64,000 nt of DNA. Origin: Nemania diffusa (lineage: Eukaryota > Ascomycota > Sordariomycetes > Xylariales > Xylariaceae). This document shows, one piece after another, positions 28,261 to 43,500 of the stretch (its first letter is position 1; every line of letters begins with the position of its first letter). The notes beneath the pieces were generated by a model. It worked only from the letters and a program-made list of their open reading frames with translations. It was not told the DNA's origin and did not search any database. The position numbers and the translations under genes are program-made. The stretch spans positions 1,674,001 through 1,738,000 of the forward strand of contig JBBPUQ010000006.1 in assembly GCA_038501195.1 (NCBI GenBank), read 5' to 3'.

Positions 28261-31200
28261 TTTATATATATTTATTAAACATTTTTTATATTTTTTAAGT
28301 ATTAAAATTTATTATTTATAACTATTTAATTAAACAAAAAGTTTATTTTAAGTTTTATTAAATAAACTTAGTTATTAAATTAAAATTTAATATAATTAAA
28401 CTTTTAAATATTATAAACTAAAAACATTAAATGTTATATATAATAACTATTTATTTAACTAGTTTAGCTAACTTGTTTATTTAACAAAAATTTAGTTATT
28501 TATATTATTTATATTTAAAAAGATTTACTATACACTAAAAAATTTATTAAATAATTTTTTTATAATTACTTTTAAAACAATATACTACTTGTTTTTAAAC
28601 TAACTAATTTAAAACTGAATTTTTTTTAACTAAAACAAATAAACGAAATAACTGTTGTTTAAAATAATTAAAATAGTATATATACTAAAATTTTTAATAA
28701 CAAACTGTTTTATTTTTTTAATAAATAAAGTTCGATTTACTAGTTTTAAGCTATAAATAATATAAAAAAGCTTTTAGCTTATATAATACTAGTTTTAAAT
28801 TTAAATATTTTCAATTGTTTTATTTAATTTTACAAAAACAAAATAGTTATAAAAAATTTTATAAAAATATATATTTATATTAATATAGTTAATTTGTTTG
28901 TTAAATTTTTTATTACTGTTTAAATTATACAATTTTACAAACTTTATAAATTTATTGTTAAATATATTAATAAATTTAAAAAAGCTATTATAAAATATTA
29001 ATATAAACTAAAACTTTTTAAAAACAAATAAATAAAACTAGTTTATTAATTTAAAATATATAAAATATATATTATATATTAATTAAATAAAAAAATAATA
29101 AATTATTATATTATAATAAAAAAATATATAGTTTTAATAATATAAATTAGTTAGTTATAAACTAAAATATTAATTAAAAACAATATATAAACTATTTATA
29201 AACAAACTAGTTATATATATAATATATTAACTATTATATAACTATATAATAATAAATATGTAACAAAATAGCAAAACAGAATTAAAAGCTAAAATAAACT
29301 TTTAATAAAATAAATAAACAATTTAACAATAATAAACTTTAAAAATAAAAAATAATATAATAGTTTTATAATTATATATACAAATAAAAATAAACAAATA
29401 ATAAAATAATAAAACTTTAAATATAAACAATAAATTAAAATATATAAAATTAGTTTTTACTAAATAAATAATAGTTAAATTAATAATTATATTAAATAAC
29501 TAATAAATAAACTAGCAAATAAAACTACTAGCAAATTAATAAAACTAAATTAATAAATATAACTATAAATTTTTAAAAGTTTTTACAATAAAATAAAATC
29601 GTATATTATACTAAAAATCTAATTTAATAAATAGCTTTAACAAATAAAAAATTATTAATTAATTAATTATTAGTTATATATTATTATTAATATTATTATT
29701 TAAGTTTTAATATTTCAATACTTCAAATTATATTTATTTAATTTTATATATTTGCTACACTATATATATTAAACATTAAAATTAAAAATATTTCAATAAT
29801 TAAACTAAAGTTTAATATATTAATCAAATTAATAAACAAAATATTATATAAAAATAATATTAGCTTTTTTAGTTTTAACTTTTAACTTAATAATACAAAT
29901 AACTTAATACAATTAATTACAAAACTACAAATAAAAAACGCTATTTAATATTACATACTAAAACTAAAGTATTATATATTGTATATTTTATTTAGTACTT
30001 ATAACATAGCAAACAATATAATTATTAATAAATCTAGTTATTATATAAAAAAGCTATAATACAAGTGTTTAATAAATACTTAATATATATTTATTATTAT
30101 ATATATTTATTATTAAATAATATTATTTGTTAGCTATAGCATATTATATTATATAAAATAAATAAATAATATAATATTATTATTTAAAACAAGTTTTATT
30201 AATTTTACTGTTATTTCAAAAAAAACAACTTTATTAAACTAGTGCTATATTTAAATAGCTAACAGTATTAATATTAATATTTTAATATAATAAAATAAAA
30301 AAAAGTAAATAAAACATTTATATATTAAAAAACTTAAATTAACAGTAAATAATTAATATATAACATTTGTAATATTTAAATATATATTATTAAATAAAAC
30401 AGTATTAACAATTATATTAATTTAAATAACAAAATAAAATATATAAAAGTTTAAAATACAAGCTGGTTTTTTATTTATAAATTTGCAACAAATAAAATTA
30501 GCTGTTTTTATAAAACAAATAGCATTTAGCTAAAACTTTTACTGTTTATATTTTTATATTATAAGTTATATAAAACAGCTAAAATTTTGCTACAATAATT
30601 TATTAATACTAATATTTTTTATAATTAATTAATATTAAACTGTTTATTTAGTAATATTAACAAAATATTGTTTACAGTATTAAAAAACTGTTAATAATAT
30701 AAAAACTATATATTTTTATAATTATTAAAAATAAAGTTAATTTATTAGCAATATAAAAGCACTGCTTTTTTGTAAATATAAGTTATTATTATAATTTAAT
30801 AAACTTTTTAATAATATATTAAATAAACTAAATAATATATATAAATATAAAATTAATAACAATAAAAATTTAATATTTTAGCATTAAATAGCTAAATAAC
30901 TAAGTTTAAATTAATATAAATATATACAAAAGTAAAAAAAAAAGCAATAAATATTTAAAATAAAATAAAAAAACTTATAATAGTTTTTTTAATTTATTTG
31001 TAATAATAAATAATTTTATAGCTAATATTAAATATATTAATTTATAAAAAGTTATAAAAGTAATAAAAATTTAGCTATATATTAAAAGTTTATAAATAAT
31101 AATAATAAAAAGCAACTTTTTTACTATTTAACTATTTTATTGCTTACTTTTTTTAAAAGTTTAATTTTATAAAGTTTATTTATAAAGCTTATATTGTTAA

Positions 31201-34200
31201 TTTATAAAGCTTATAAAGCTTATTTATAAAGCTTATAAAATTTATTTTTTTTATACCTTTTTAAATATACTTTTTTAAATGTACTTTTTTTTATTATTAA
31301 TTATATAATATATTTATACTGCTTAATTTACATTATTTATACTATTTATATTATTTATATTATTTACTTTTAACTTTTTAAATTTGCAAAATTTATTTAT
31401 AACTTTTACTTTTTTTAAACTTTTTATTTAAACTAATTTGTTTTATTTTATTAAATTTACACTATATACATTTTTAAATTAAAAAAATTTAATATATAAA
31501 ATATTTTTTTATTATTATTTTTAAACTTTTTTTTACTACTAATACTTTTTAAGTTATTTATATTAGTTTAAATTATTTAAGTAGTTTTTTTATAATGTTA
31601 TATTAATTAAGTTTTTTTTTTTATATTTGTTTTAGTTTTAATTATTTAAATTATAATAATTTTATTAATAGTTTTAAAGTTTAAAAAATACAAAAGTATA
31701 TAATTTATAAATTAATATATACTATTTTTTTAAACATACAATTTATTTTATATACTTTTTATAAAATTAACTTTTATAAGCTTAATTATTTATAATATTA
31801 CAAAAATATATATATTTATTATAATTATATAATTAAAGCTTTAAAGTTTAAAATAAACTTTTATAGCTATAAAATTTAACTATTTAAATATATTTTATAT
31901 ATTTTGCTAATATTAATAAATAATTTTTAATATTAATAAATTATTAACTATTAATTTATAGTTTTTTGTTATAGTTATTTTATTAACTTTATTTTTTATT
32001 TAAAACTTTTTTTTTAATTTTTATTATTTATTTATATATATAAATTAATTTATTTTTTTTAGTTTTAGTTTTTAATTTTTTATTTTTAATTAATTTATTT
32101 TGTTAACTTTTGTAATTTGTTATTTATAATTATATATTATTAATAATTAATAGTTTATATTTTTTTACAACTTTAGTTTTTTTTTTGTTTTTTTTTTCAA
32201 TTTATTATATAATTATAAAAACATTTTATTTTATTTTTTCTTTTTTTTTTATTAATTGTTAACTTTATTAATATATAAACAAGTTTTTATATAACTTTTA
32301 AAACAAATAAAATAAAAAAGAACTAATTGTTTTTATATATTTTTAAATATTATTTAAAATATTTATATACTTTTTTAATAATAATATATTTATTAGTAAT
32401 ATTATAATATTATTTTTTTTTTAAGCTATTTTTTTTACTAACTAATTTTTTTTTAAACTATTTTAATAAAAAAATCCAAAAAACTATAATATTATTATTA
32501 CTACTTTTTTTTTTATTTATATTATTTTGTTTTATTAATATATAACTTTATATATATTTTTTTTTTAAATTAAATATTTAAAATAATTAACTGTTTAAAA
32601 GTTTTTTTATATATTAACTTTAATATAACTAAAAAGCTGTTTTTTATATAATTAATAGCTTTATTTTATATAGCTAAAAATATTTTATTACTTAAATAAA
32701 CTTTATATATTTGAAAAATTTTTATATTTAATAGTTCAAGTTTATAAAATATATAATATAACAGCAAAAAAGCAATAATTAAAACTGTTTTAGCTTTTTT
32801 TTTTAAACTAATATATTTTGTAGTTTTTATTAATATTAAATAATAAAAGTTTTTTTTAGTTATAATTAACTAGTTTAATATAACAATCAAAATAGTTAAA
32901 TTAATTTAAAACAATTAAGTTGTTAATTTGCTTGTTTTTTAAAAAGCAAATTAACATTATATTATTTAAATTATTGCTATTAATTTTTTTAAATATTTAT
33001 ACAGCTAAAATTATTATTTAATTAAATATTATATTTTTATTAACTAAAACTAGCTTAATAATAGTACTATATATTTAAAAGTTTAAATTAATATATTGTA
33101 AGTTTTTTATTTTATAACAAGTTTATATTATAATACTGTTTATATAGCTTAAACAAACTTTTGTTTTATTTATATTAAACAAATATTTTAATATTATTTT
33201 GTTAATTTTATAATAAATTTATAAAGTTTTATATTATATTTTAAAGTTAATATAGTTATTAATTAACTTTATTTATAATAACTATAGCTTTTTTTTTATT
33301 TGTTTAAATATATTATAATTTTTAATTAAGAATTAATAAATTTATTAATATTATATTTAATAAACTTTTTACTAATTAAAACAGTTAATTTTTGATATTT
33401 TATTAACTATATATTATAAGCAGTAAAAGTTTATATAAATATTTTAAAAAACAAGTTGTTATATAGTACTATATTAAGCTGTTTTTAATAAATTATTTAT
33501 AACTTTATTATAACTGCTGTTATATTAACAGAAATAATAACTTTTATAGCAGTTTTTTTGTTTTTATAATATAATGTATTAAAAGTTTATACAGCTGTTT
33601 TTATTTTTTTGAAATAGTTTTTTTAGTATATTTTAATTACTAGTAGTACTTTTGCTTTAATAAAGTTGAAATTATTAAAAAGCTATATGTTTTAAATATT
33701 ATATATTATTTATTAATTAAACTATAAACTTATTAGTATAACTATTAATAAATATATATAAATGTTTTTTAAAATAAATAAAATAACTAAAAGTTATTTT
33801 ATAATATAATATTAAATATAGCTAATTAATTAAAAAAATTGAAAAAACAATTAAAATTATACAATTTATATATAAAATTGTTACAAAAAACAAATTAATA
33901 CTTTTTGTAATAATATTGTTTAATAAATTAATGTTTTAATTAAAATTTACATTTAAAAGCAATATTTATTTTTTAGTAGTAATTTTATTTATTTATAAAT
34001 TTTATATTTTAAAAATTATTTATTAACTAAAATATTAATTTAAAATTTAAATATAAAAGTTATATTACTTAAATTAAAAACATAATTATTTAGTAAAACT
34101 TAAACTAGTTTTTATATAAATAAATATTTTATTATTTATATTAATATATTTTATATTGCTATATTTTAATTTTAAAAATAAAATCATTTTTATGCTTTTT

Positions 34201-37200
34201 TTTTATTTTATTTTTATTATAATATATTTTTTATTAGTTTTGTTACAATTGCTACTTATATAAAACAATAATATAAATATTTTTTTTTATAATAAATATA
34301 ACTAACTTGTTTTAAAAAACATTATAATTTTTTTATTTTTTTATTAATAAAACTTATTATTAATATACCGACTTTTTATTTTTAGTTATATTAAATAATA
34401 AACGTTTTTTTTTTAAATTATTAGCTTAGTTTATAGTTATTAAAAAATAGCAGTTTTTAATTTTTTGTAATAATAAAATTATAAAGTTAATTAAAAACCC
34501 AAACTTATTTTTGCTACTACTTTAATTTTAAACAATATTTGTTATATTATAAATAAATAAAAAATAAATTTAAAAGCTTAAAAATAAAATTTTACTAATT
34601 AATATAACAATTAATATATTGTTAATAATATATAAGCTATAGTTTTTTATAAAATTTAACAATATTAAACACAAATTAGTTTATTAATTTTTAAGCAACT
34701 ATTTTATTAAGTTATATATAAAAATATTATTAATATATTATAAAAAGCTATAAAAATATATTTAATTTAAATATTTACTTATAAGTGTTTTTTTTTTTAC
34801 TATTTAATACATTTTAATTAATTACTAAATATTAATTATTATATATTTTATATTAAACAAATTATTATAATATTATTTAATTTTTAACTATTAAAAAATT
34901 TAAAGCAAAAATTAAATATTGTTTTATTTTAAATATAAAATAAAATAATTTATTAATATAATTAAATAAATTAAAAGTTTAAATATTAATTCAAACTAGA
35001 AATATTTATAACTTAAATAAAAAAAGTACTAAATTTTAAATATATATTTATTATAATATAAATAATAAAATGTTTTAGTTTATTTGTTTAATATTTATAA
35101 ATAGTTAAAACTTTTATAAACTTAAATCTAGTTAATATTGTTTTTGTTTTAAATAATTGTTTAGTTTTAATAATAATTTAAACTATTTTTTTTTTATTAA
35201 TATATTAGTTATTAATTATATACTTTTTTCTTTTACTTTTTTATTAAATATTATTTATTTATTTTTTTCAATTTATAAATAAATTATTTACTAGTTTATA
35301 TATAATTTAAACTTTATAGTTTATATTTTATATTAAATTTATTTTATTAATTAATTTAATAAATAAAAAATAATAAATTAAAATATATTTTATTTTTTTT
35401 TAGTTATATTTTTTATATATATATTATTTGTTTAATATATTAATTTTTATATTAATTGTTTTTTAACATATTATATATATGCTTTACTAATATTTTTAAT
35501 GAAATTATTTTATAGCTTTTTTTTTTTACTTTTTTTAAAGCTTATATTAGTTTATTATATATATTTTTTTTACTAATATATATATTGATTTAATTTATAA
35601 TTTAAAGCGCTAATAAAAATATTTATAAAAAAAGCAAAAGATTTTATAAATATAAATAACTAATTAAATATTTTATTAAATAATTAATTAAACAAAGTTT
35701 TTATATCAACTTTTTTTTTAGCACTAGTTATTATTTTTATATTATTTGCTATTTATATATAATTTGCTATTGCAATAAAAACTGTTTTTTTTATACTAGC
35801 TACTATTGTAGCTGTTTTTATATAGCTTATTATTTTTACTTAAAATGCTGCTTCAAAAAAAAATGCTTTAAAAAAAAATGCTATATTTAAGTTTATATTA
35901 GCTTTTTGTTTTATTTATTTATACTTTTTTTTTTTATAATATATTATTAAATTATATTTTTAATTAATATATAAAGCTTTAATTATTATAAATAGTTATA
36001 AACTAATATATAAAGCTTTATTAATTATAAATATTTATAAATTATATAACAAATAATATATTATAAATATTTTTAAATTGTAAAAAATATAAAGCTTAAT
36101 TTAAAAATAATATAAATAGTTTATTTTATAATTTAAATATAAAATATATAATTTAATTTAAATATGTTTTAAATAAAACTTTTTAATATATATTTAAAAA
36201 ATAAAAAGTTACTACAACTATATTTGCAATTTTAACAGTATTATTTAACAAACTTGTTTATAAAATTATTTATTTAAACAATAATTATATTAATTATTAT
36301 ATATAAAAATTAGTTATAAAAGCTTTAATAAATATTTTAAAATTTATATTTATTTTTTTATTTACTAATATATTTATTTTAACTTTTATATTAATTTATT
36401 AATTAATATTATATTAATAGCTAATTTATTTATTATTTATAACTATTATATTATAGTAATAAATAAAAATTTACAATTAATATTATAAATTATAAAAATA
36501 ACTGTTTATATTAATTCTTTTTTTATTTTTTTTTAAAACTTTTATTTAACTTTTTATTTTATTAATTTTATATTTTATTGTTAATTTAATAACAACTTTA
36601 ATGCAAATATAACACTGTAATTTAAACTTAATAAATATTTTAGTAAAAAAGCTAAAAGTAAAAGTTTTTGTAAAAAAAATTTTAGTATATATTTTTGCAG
36701 TAAAAAATCTAGTAGTAAAAAATCTAGTGAATTAATTTAATTTAAACTTTATATTGTTTTTTTTTTTAAATTAATATTTTAATTAATATATTTTTTTTGC
36801 AAAAGTTTTTAAATTAATTAAATAGTTATATTTTTTATATAAATAAATATATTTTAAACTTTTATTATATTATATATTTATGTTTTAATTATATTTATAG
36901 CTACTAAATATTGTTAAAACTATTTAAATAAAAAAAAATAGCAAAAGTGTTAATTTTTAATAGTTTAATTGTAAATAAAGCTAAAAAATATATAATATTT
37001 AGTTAAAAAAATATATGCAAATAAAATATTAAAACTAGTTTAAGCTTTAAGCTATTAAACTTATTTATATAGTTGTTTTTATATAAAAAAGTAAAAACAA
37101 TAATATATATATAAAAACTTATACAATTATTACTAAGTTTATTTTTATAATTTTAATAATATATTTATTATATTACTTTTTAATATTTTATTATTTGTTT

Positions 37201-39533
37201 TGTTTAATTTTAATTGTGTTTTTTTTTATTAGTTATATTTATATATTTTAAACTACTTTATAATGTTATAACTAAAACAGAAAATAATATACTTTTTATA
37301 GCAAAAATATAATATTTTATTAGTTAGCTTTTTTTTTGTTTAAAATATCAACAATATTATATGTAATAATATACTATATTTTTTATTGCAATTTAAACTA
37401 TAATATATATTATATATTTAAATAGTTAATTATTAGCAATAGTTTTTAAATATAATTTATTTTATAAATTTTTAACAGTTTTTAACTATATATAAGTTAG
37501 TTTAAATTTATATTTTTTTACAAAGTAGTTATTTATAATAAATAGTAAACTAAAATAAACATATAATAATAAAAATAAACACTTTAACGTTTTTTTATTT
37601 TTATTTAAACAGCTAATTAGCTAAAACTTTATATTATTTACAAATTTTACAGCTATAGCTAATTATTTTTATAAAAAAAAAAAATTAAACTAATATTTAT
37701 AACATTTTATATTTTTTTTAATAATTTATATAAAGTATTAAGTTAATATTGCTTGCTTTGTTAATATAAGTTTTACTAATACAAATATTATAAAATAGTG
37801 CTTTATTATTTTTTTTATATTTTTAAATAATAAAAAACTATATATATTATTAACTTTAGCTAATATTATTAATTTATTTAAATATAAAAGTATATATATA
37901 TTTTATATTATTATTTTTTATAACAATTACAGTAATAATATTAAAGCAATATATTGTTTTTAATTCTGTTTTATATGTTTATATTAAATACTAAAACTAG
38001 TTATAAACAAAAAATAATATTATTTAAAAATAAATAACAATTATAACTAAATTGTACTAAATATTTTTTTAACTATTATAGTTTAACTAGTTAATATAAA
38101 ATATAGATTTTTTAATATTAATATTTTTAATAGTTTTATAAGTACTAGCTAAAACATATAATATATAGCGCTTTAGATTTAGTAGTATAGCTTAAATAGC
38201 ATAGCTAATTCAAAATTTATAAGCAAATAATATTAACTGTTTAATTAAGCTTTTTTTTTTATATTTTATTTAAAAACATTATTAAATTATTACTTTTGTT
38301 TAATTAAATAAACTATTATAAAATTTATAATATACTTTATTTATTTATAATATAAAAATATTAAACATTTAATTTATTATTAAACTGCTTTAAATTTTTA
38401 TATTTATAAATTTTAATATAAATATAACATAAAACTTAATAGATTATATTTAAAATATTAAGTTTTTAAAAAACTAGAAAGTAATTAGTTATAATATTTT
38501 AAGCTCTATTGTTGTTTTTTTTTATATATTTATATATAAGTTTTTTATATATATTTAACACTAGTTGATTTATAAATTTATTTATTTATTATACCTAACT
38601 TACTAAAATAGCTTTTTATTACTACTAATATTAATTTATTTTAACTTTTTTTATTTATTTAAATATTTTATAATTTTACTTTTTCAGCTTTTATTTTATA
38701 ATTATTTACTTGATTTTTTTATTTTATTTACTTTTTTTTATTTTTATTTATTATTTATATTTAAAGCTTTTGTTATTTTATTATATATTTATATATATAA
38801 TAATTTAATAGTTTGTAATTTAATTTTGCTACTAGTTTATTTATTAATAGTTGTTAATATGTTATTTTTAATTAATACATTAGTTTGTAATTAATTAAGC
38901 TATATTGTTAAATATATATACTAGCACTAAAAAACTATATTAATTTACTTGTTTTTTTCGAATTTAGTATTTAAGCTATATTTTATATCTTTTATATTAA
39001 TAAACCGACTTTATTTACTATTTTCTTTTAATAATAAGCTGTACTAACTTTTAACAATAGTTTTTAAACAATTATTACTATATTTTTTTATAATGTTTAA
39101 ATAGCAAAAACTAAAGTATATATTAGTAATATAGTTTAAATTAAATCAATTATTGTTAAATATATTAATAAAAAAAACTTTAATAAACAAGTTAAAAATA
39201 TATAAATATAAAATTAATAAATATATTATTAAAAGCTATAAACTGTTATATTTAATTAAATATAAAATAAAAAAATTAAAACTACTAATAAAATAAAAAA
39301 TAAAATTATTAACTATAAATATAAATATACTATTTATATTAAAGTTAACAGTTTTATATTTTTGTTTTTATTTTAATATAATTATTTATAAGTTTAATAT
39401 AATATTATTATAAATATAACTTATATTATTTTAAAAAACATTATAGAAATACTTTTTAATTAATTTTTTATAAACTAAAATATACTTTTTAATATAAATA
39501 ATAATAACTATATTATAAAAAACTTTAAAAACA

Positions 39534-39587
39534 ATAAAAATAATAAAAATAACAAAAATAATAAAAATAATAAAAATAATAAAAACA
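39534..39587. repeat. tandem repeat, 6 x 9 bp
   Basis: Six units of ATAAAAATA, two with a C substitution. Confidence 0.85.
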
Positions 39588-40370
39588 ATAAAAAAAGTAA
39601 AAAAAATAAAAATATATTTGATTTAAATATTTAAAAAATTAAAAACTTAAATAATTATAAACAATAAAACTTAAACTGCTAATTTTAAATATATATTAAT
39701 ATAAATCTTGTTTATTTTATTTATAATAAATTTATATTTTTTTATATATATATTTTTTATTATTTACTTTATATATTGTATTAATAGTTTAAACAATATA
39801 AAGCTTTATATAAAAAAGCTTTATAAATAAATACTATTTGTTATATTAAGCTTTATTAAGTTTATTTTTATAAGTTATTTATATAAAAAACTTTATAATA
39901 TAATATATTTTAATATTTTTATTTAATATATATATTTTATATAATTAATTATATAAAAATTAATAAATATTAGTATTTATTTTGTATTTATAAAAAATAA
40001 AAGTTTAAAAATATATAAATTATTTATATATGTTTATATAAAGTTTTTAATAAATAAATAACAAAGTTTTAAAATTATTTACTTGTTAAATTTATATATA
40101 TTTTTTTTTTTATTATTATAAAGCAAAATTATATATAATATTTATTATATTAAAAACTAACTTTTTATATTTTATTTGTTTTATATTATTTAAAAAGTTA
40201 TTAAATTAAGTATAATATATATACTTTATTATTATAAAAAAAGTTTTAATAGTAATAGTTTTTTAACATTTAATAAACTTTTTTTAAATAAAAGTAATTG
40301 TTATTATTTTATTTTTTAAAAATATTTTTTAATTAAACATTATATTAACAAATATATTTGTATTTTTGTT

Positions 40371-40502
40371 GCTTTTTTTACTAGTTTTGTTTATATTGCT
40401 TATTTTGCTAGCTTTGTTTATATTGTTTGCTTTATTTATATTGCTTGTTTTACTAGCTTTAACTGTTTTATTTATATTATTTACTTTGTTAACTTTGTTT
40501 AA
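40371..40502. repeat. irregular tandem repeat
   Basis: Phrases such as GCTTTGTTTATATTG, GCTTGTTTTACTAG and their RIP variants recur about four to five times with irregular spacing. G and C are denser than in the flanks. Confidence 0.6.
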
Positions 40503-43500
40503 TTTTAACTAAAGTTGTACAATATAAAAAGCTTTATATTATAAATATACTTATATATTTTTAATATTAAATTTATTTGTATTAATATTTAATATATATT
40601 GTTTTATTAATATACTTTATTGTTATAATTTAAATAATATATTTTATAAAAAAAAAACATTTAATATTAAAAAAAATTAAATATAAAAGTAATATTAATA
40701 CAAATTGCTAAAGTTTATTATTTTTAAGCAGTTTTATATTTATAGTATTAAAAAAGTTATAAGTTATAAAATAGCTATATTATTATATTATTATAGTATA
40801 ATAATATACTTTGAAAGTTTTATATAAACTATTTTTATAATAATATTAGCTTTAAATGTTTATTTTAAACTTTAAATAAATAAATTAACTATTAAAACAA
40901 AAAAATATAACTAATTAAAAGCTTAAAACTGCTAAATATATTACTTTTACTGCTACTACTGCTTATATAGCGCTATAATTTTTTAACTATTTTTTTTTTA
41001 TTTAAATTTAATATTAAAATATTATTTTTAAAACTATATACTACTAATAATATAACATATTAACAATAATAATAAAAAAACATATAAATTAAAGTTTTAA
41101 TATATAATATATTAAATAAACTATTATTTAACTTAAACAAACAATTTTAAATATATTTTATTAAAATAATATTTTTAAAAGCTAATATATAAATATATTT
41201 ATTTTAGTTTTTTATGTTTTATTTATTTTAAAAAACTATTTATTATATATTATTAAATAAAAATAACTAGTTATAATAACTAATATTTAAATATATTTTT
41301 TTTAATTTTAAAATATAATTGTTTTTTATTTAAAACTAAAGCTATAATAATATATACTATTTATATTAATATATTAAATTATATATAAAAAGTTTATTTA
41401 TTTATATTTAAACTATTAAATATAAAGTTTTTAATAACTAAACTTTTTTAGTTGCTATTATTTTTTTTTATATTATTTATAAAATTTAAACAAATATAAT
41501 AAATAAGCTAAATTTTTATTATAAATGTTATTATATTATATTTTTTTAATAATTTAAATTTAACAAGTTATTAATATTAACAAATTTAATATTAGTAAAT
41601 TTTACTATATTAGTTAAATTATTAAATAAAGCTAATATTTTTTTATATTAAAAAGTAATTAGTTTTGTTAAAATAGCTATATTATTGTTTTTTTTTATAT
41701 TATTAACTATAAAATCAGCTTATATAAAACTTAATAGTTTTATTTAAACTTTTATAAACAATTGTTTATTAAAATACTAAGTGCTTATAAACAAAGCAAT
41801 AGTAGCAGAATTAACTTTAATATTATTGTTAATAAAATTAAAAAGTTTTAATTTTTTATTTAAATATATAATATAAATAAAGCTATAATATATAAGCGTA
41901 CATTTTTTATACTTTAACTTTTAAATATATTTATTTTTTAACTACTTAATAATATTATTTATAATATATATTAACTAGCTAGTAAATAAAACTAATTACT
42001 TTTAACTATTTAATAGAAATTTAAAGCGCTTTTTAGTTTTAATATTAAAAAACAAAAAAAGAACTGTTTTAAGCAGCTTTTAAAAAAAACATATTTTTTA
42101 AATATTTTTATTTTGTTAAAAAAAGTACTTAATTTTTAAAAAAATTTTTATATTTAATAACAGAACTAATGCTATAAAGTTTAAATTTAACTTTTTTTAA
42201 ATCGAAATTTTATTAACTTTATTAATAAATAAATAAAAAATACTATAAGTTATTATAACAAATAAATATAGTTATTACAAATTTAAACTATTAAATATTA
42301 GTTTAAAAATAATAAAAAAACATTTTTATATATAACTAAATTTAATTTTAACAAAAAGTTATAACTTATTATTATATATTATTAGTTTTAAAAGCTTTTA
42401 TATAGTTTATTTTAATAAAAATAGTTTATAAATTATATAACTTTTATATAAAAACTATATTATTTTTAATAATTAAAACAGCTAAGTTTTTTTAATAATA
42501 AATAATAAACAAAATATTTAAGTTTATTATATAGTTTAAAAAATATTTTTATTTAAAATTATTAGTTAATACTACAACTTTTATAAAAACTTATAAAAAA
42601 ACATTATTATATTTAATTAATTAGTTTTTTTTAAAGTAATTATACTATTTTTTTATAGTAAATATTAAATAAATATAAAAAAAAAATAATGTTTTATAAT
42701 TTTTAAGTTTAAAAAAAGTTAAAAAAGTAAAAAAAGCAATTAAAACAAAAAAAATAAACATAATAAAAAATAAAAAAATTAAAATAGTTTACTATTAAAC
42801 TATAAAAAAATAAAAGTTAAAAAATAAAATACTGCTATTTATTTTTAAAATAAAACAAAGTTTTATATATTGTTTTTAATATAGAAATAATTAATATAAA
42901 AATTAATACAATAATTAATATTAATATATATATACTATTACTTAATTATTTAATATATTAAAATATTTAATAATAAATAACTTTTTATATATTAAATAAT
43001 ATTAACTTTGCTAGTTTTATATTATATAAAGAAAATTTTACTAAAATTAATAAATTTTTGTTAATTATATAAAAAGTAATATATTTTAACTATAATTTTT
43101 AAATTAAAAAAATAAACTATAATATTAAAACTATTTATATTATTTTATATTTTATATAATAATAGCTTATTTAAATTTTTTTTATAAAAAAAAAAACTTA
43201 TAATTATTAATAAATTTAAGTTAATTTTTTTTGTTTAGTTTATATAAAATAAAGTTTATAATATAAATTAAAAGTTATATACTTTAAATTTAACTTTTTA
43301 TTAAAAAAAGTATAAATAATATTTATATTATATTTTTTTGTTTTAGTTTATAGCTTTTTTAATTTTTTATTAATATAAAAAACAAAAAATAGTTTGTAGT
43401 ATTAATAATTTTATAATATAATAATTTTTATATTTATAAATAACTTTAAGTTTATAAATTTTAAAATATATTAATGTTTTTATATAATATATTAAAAATT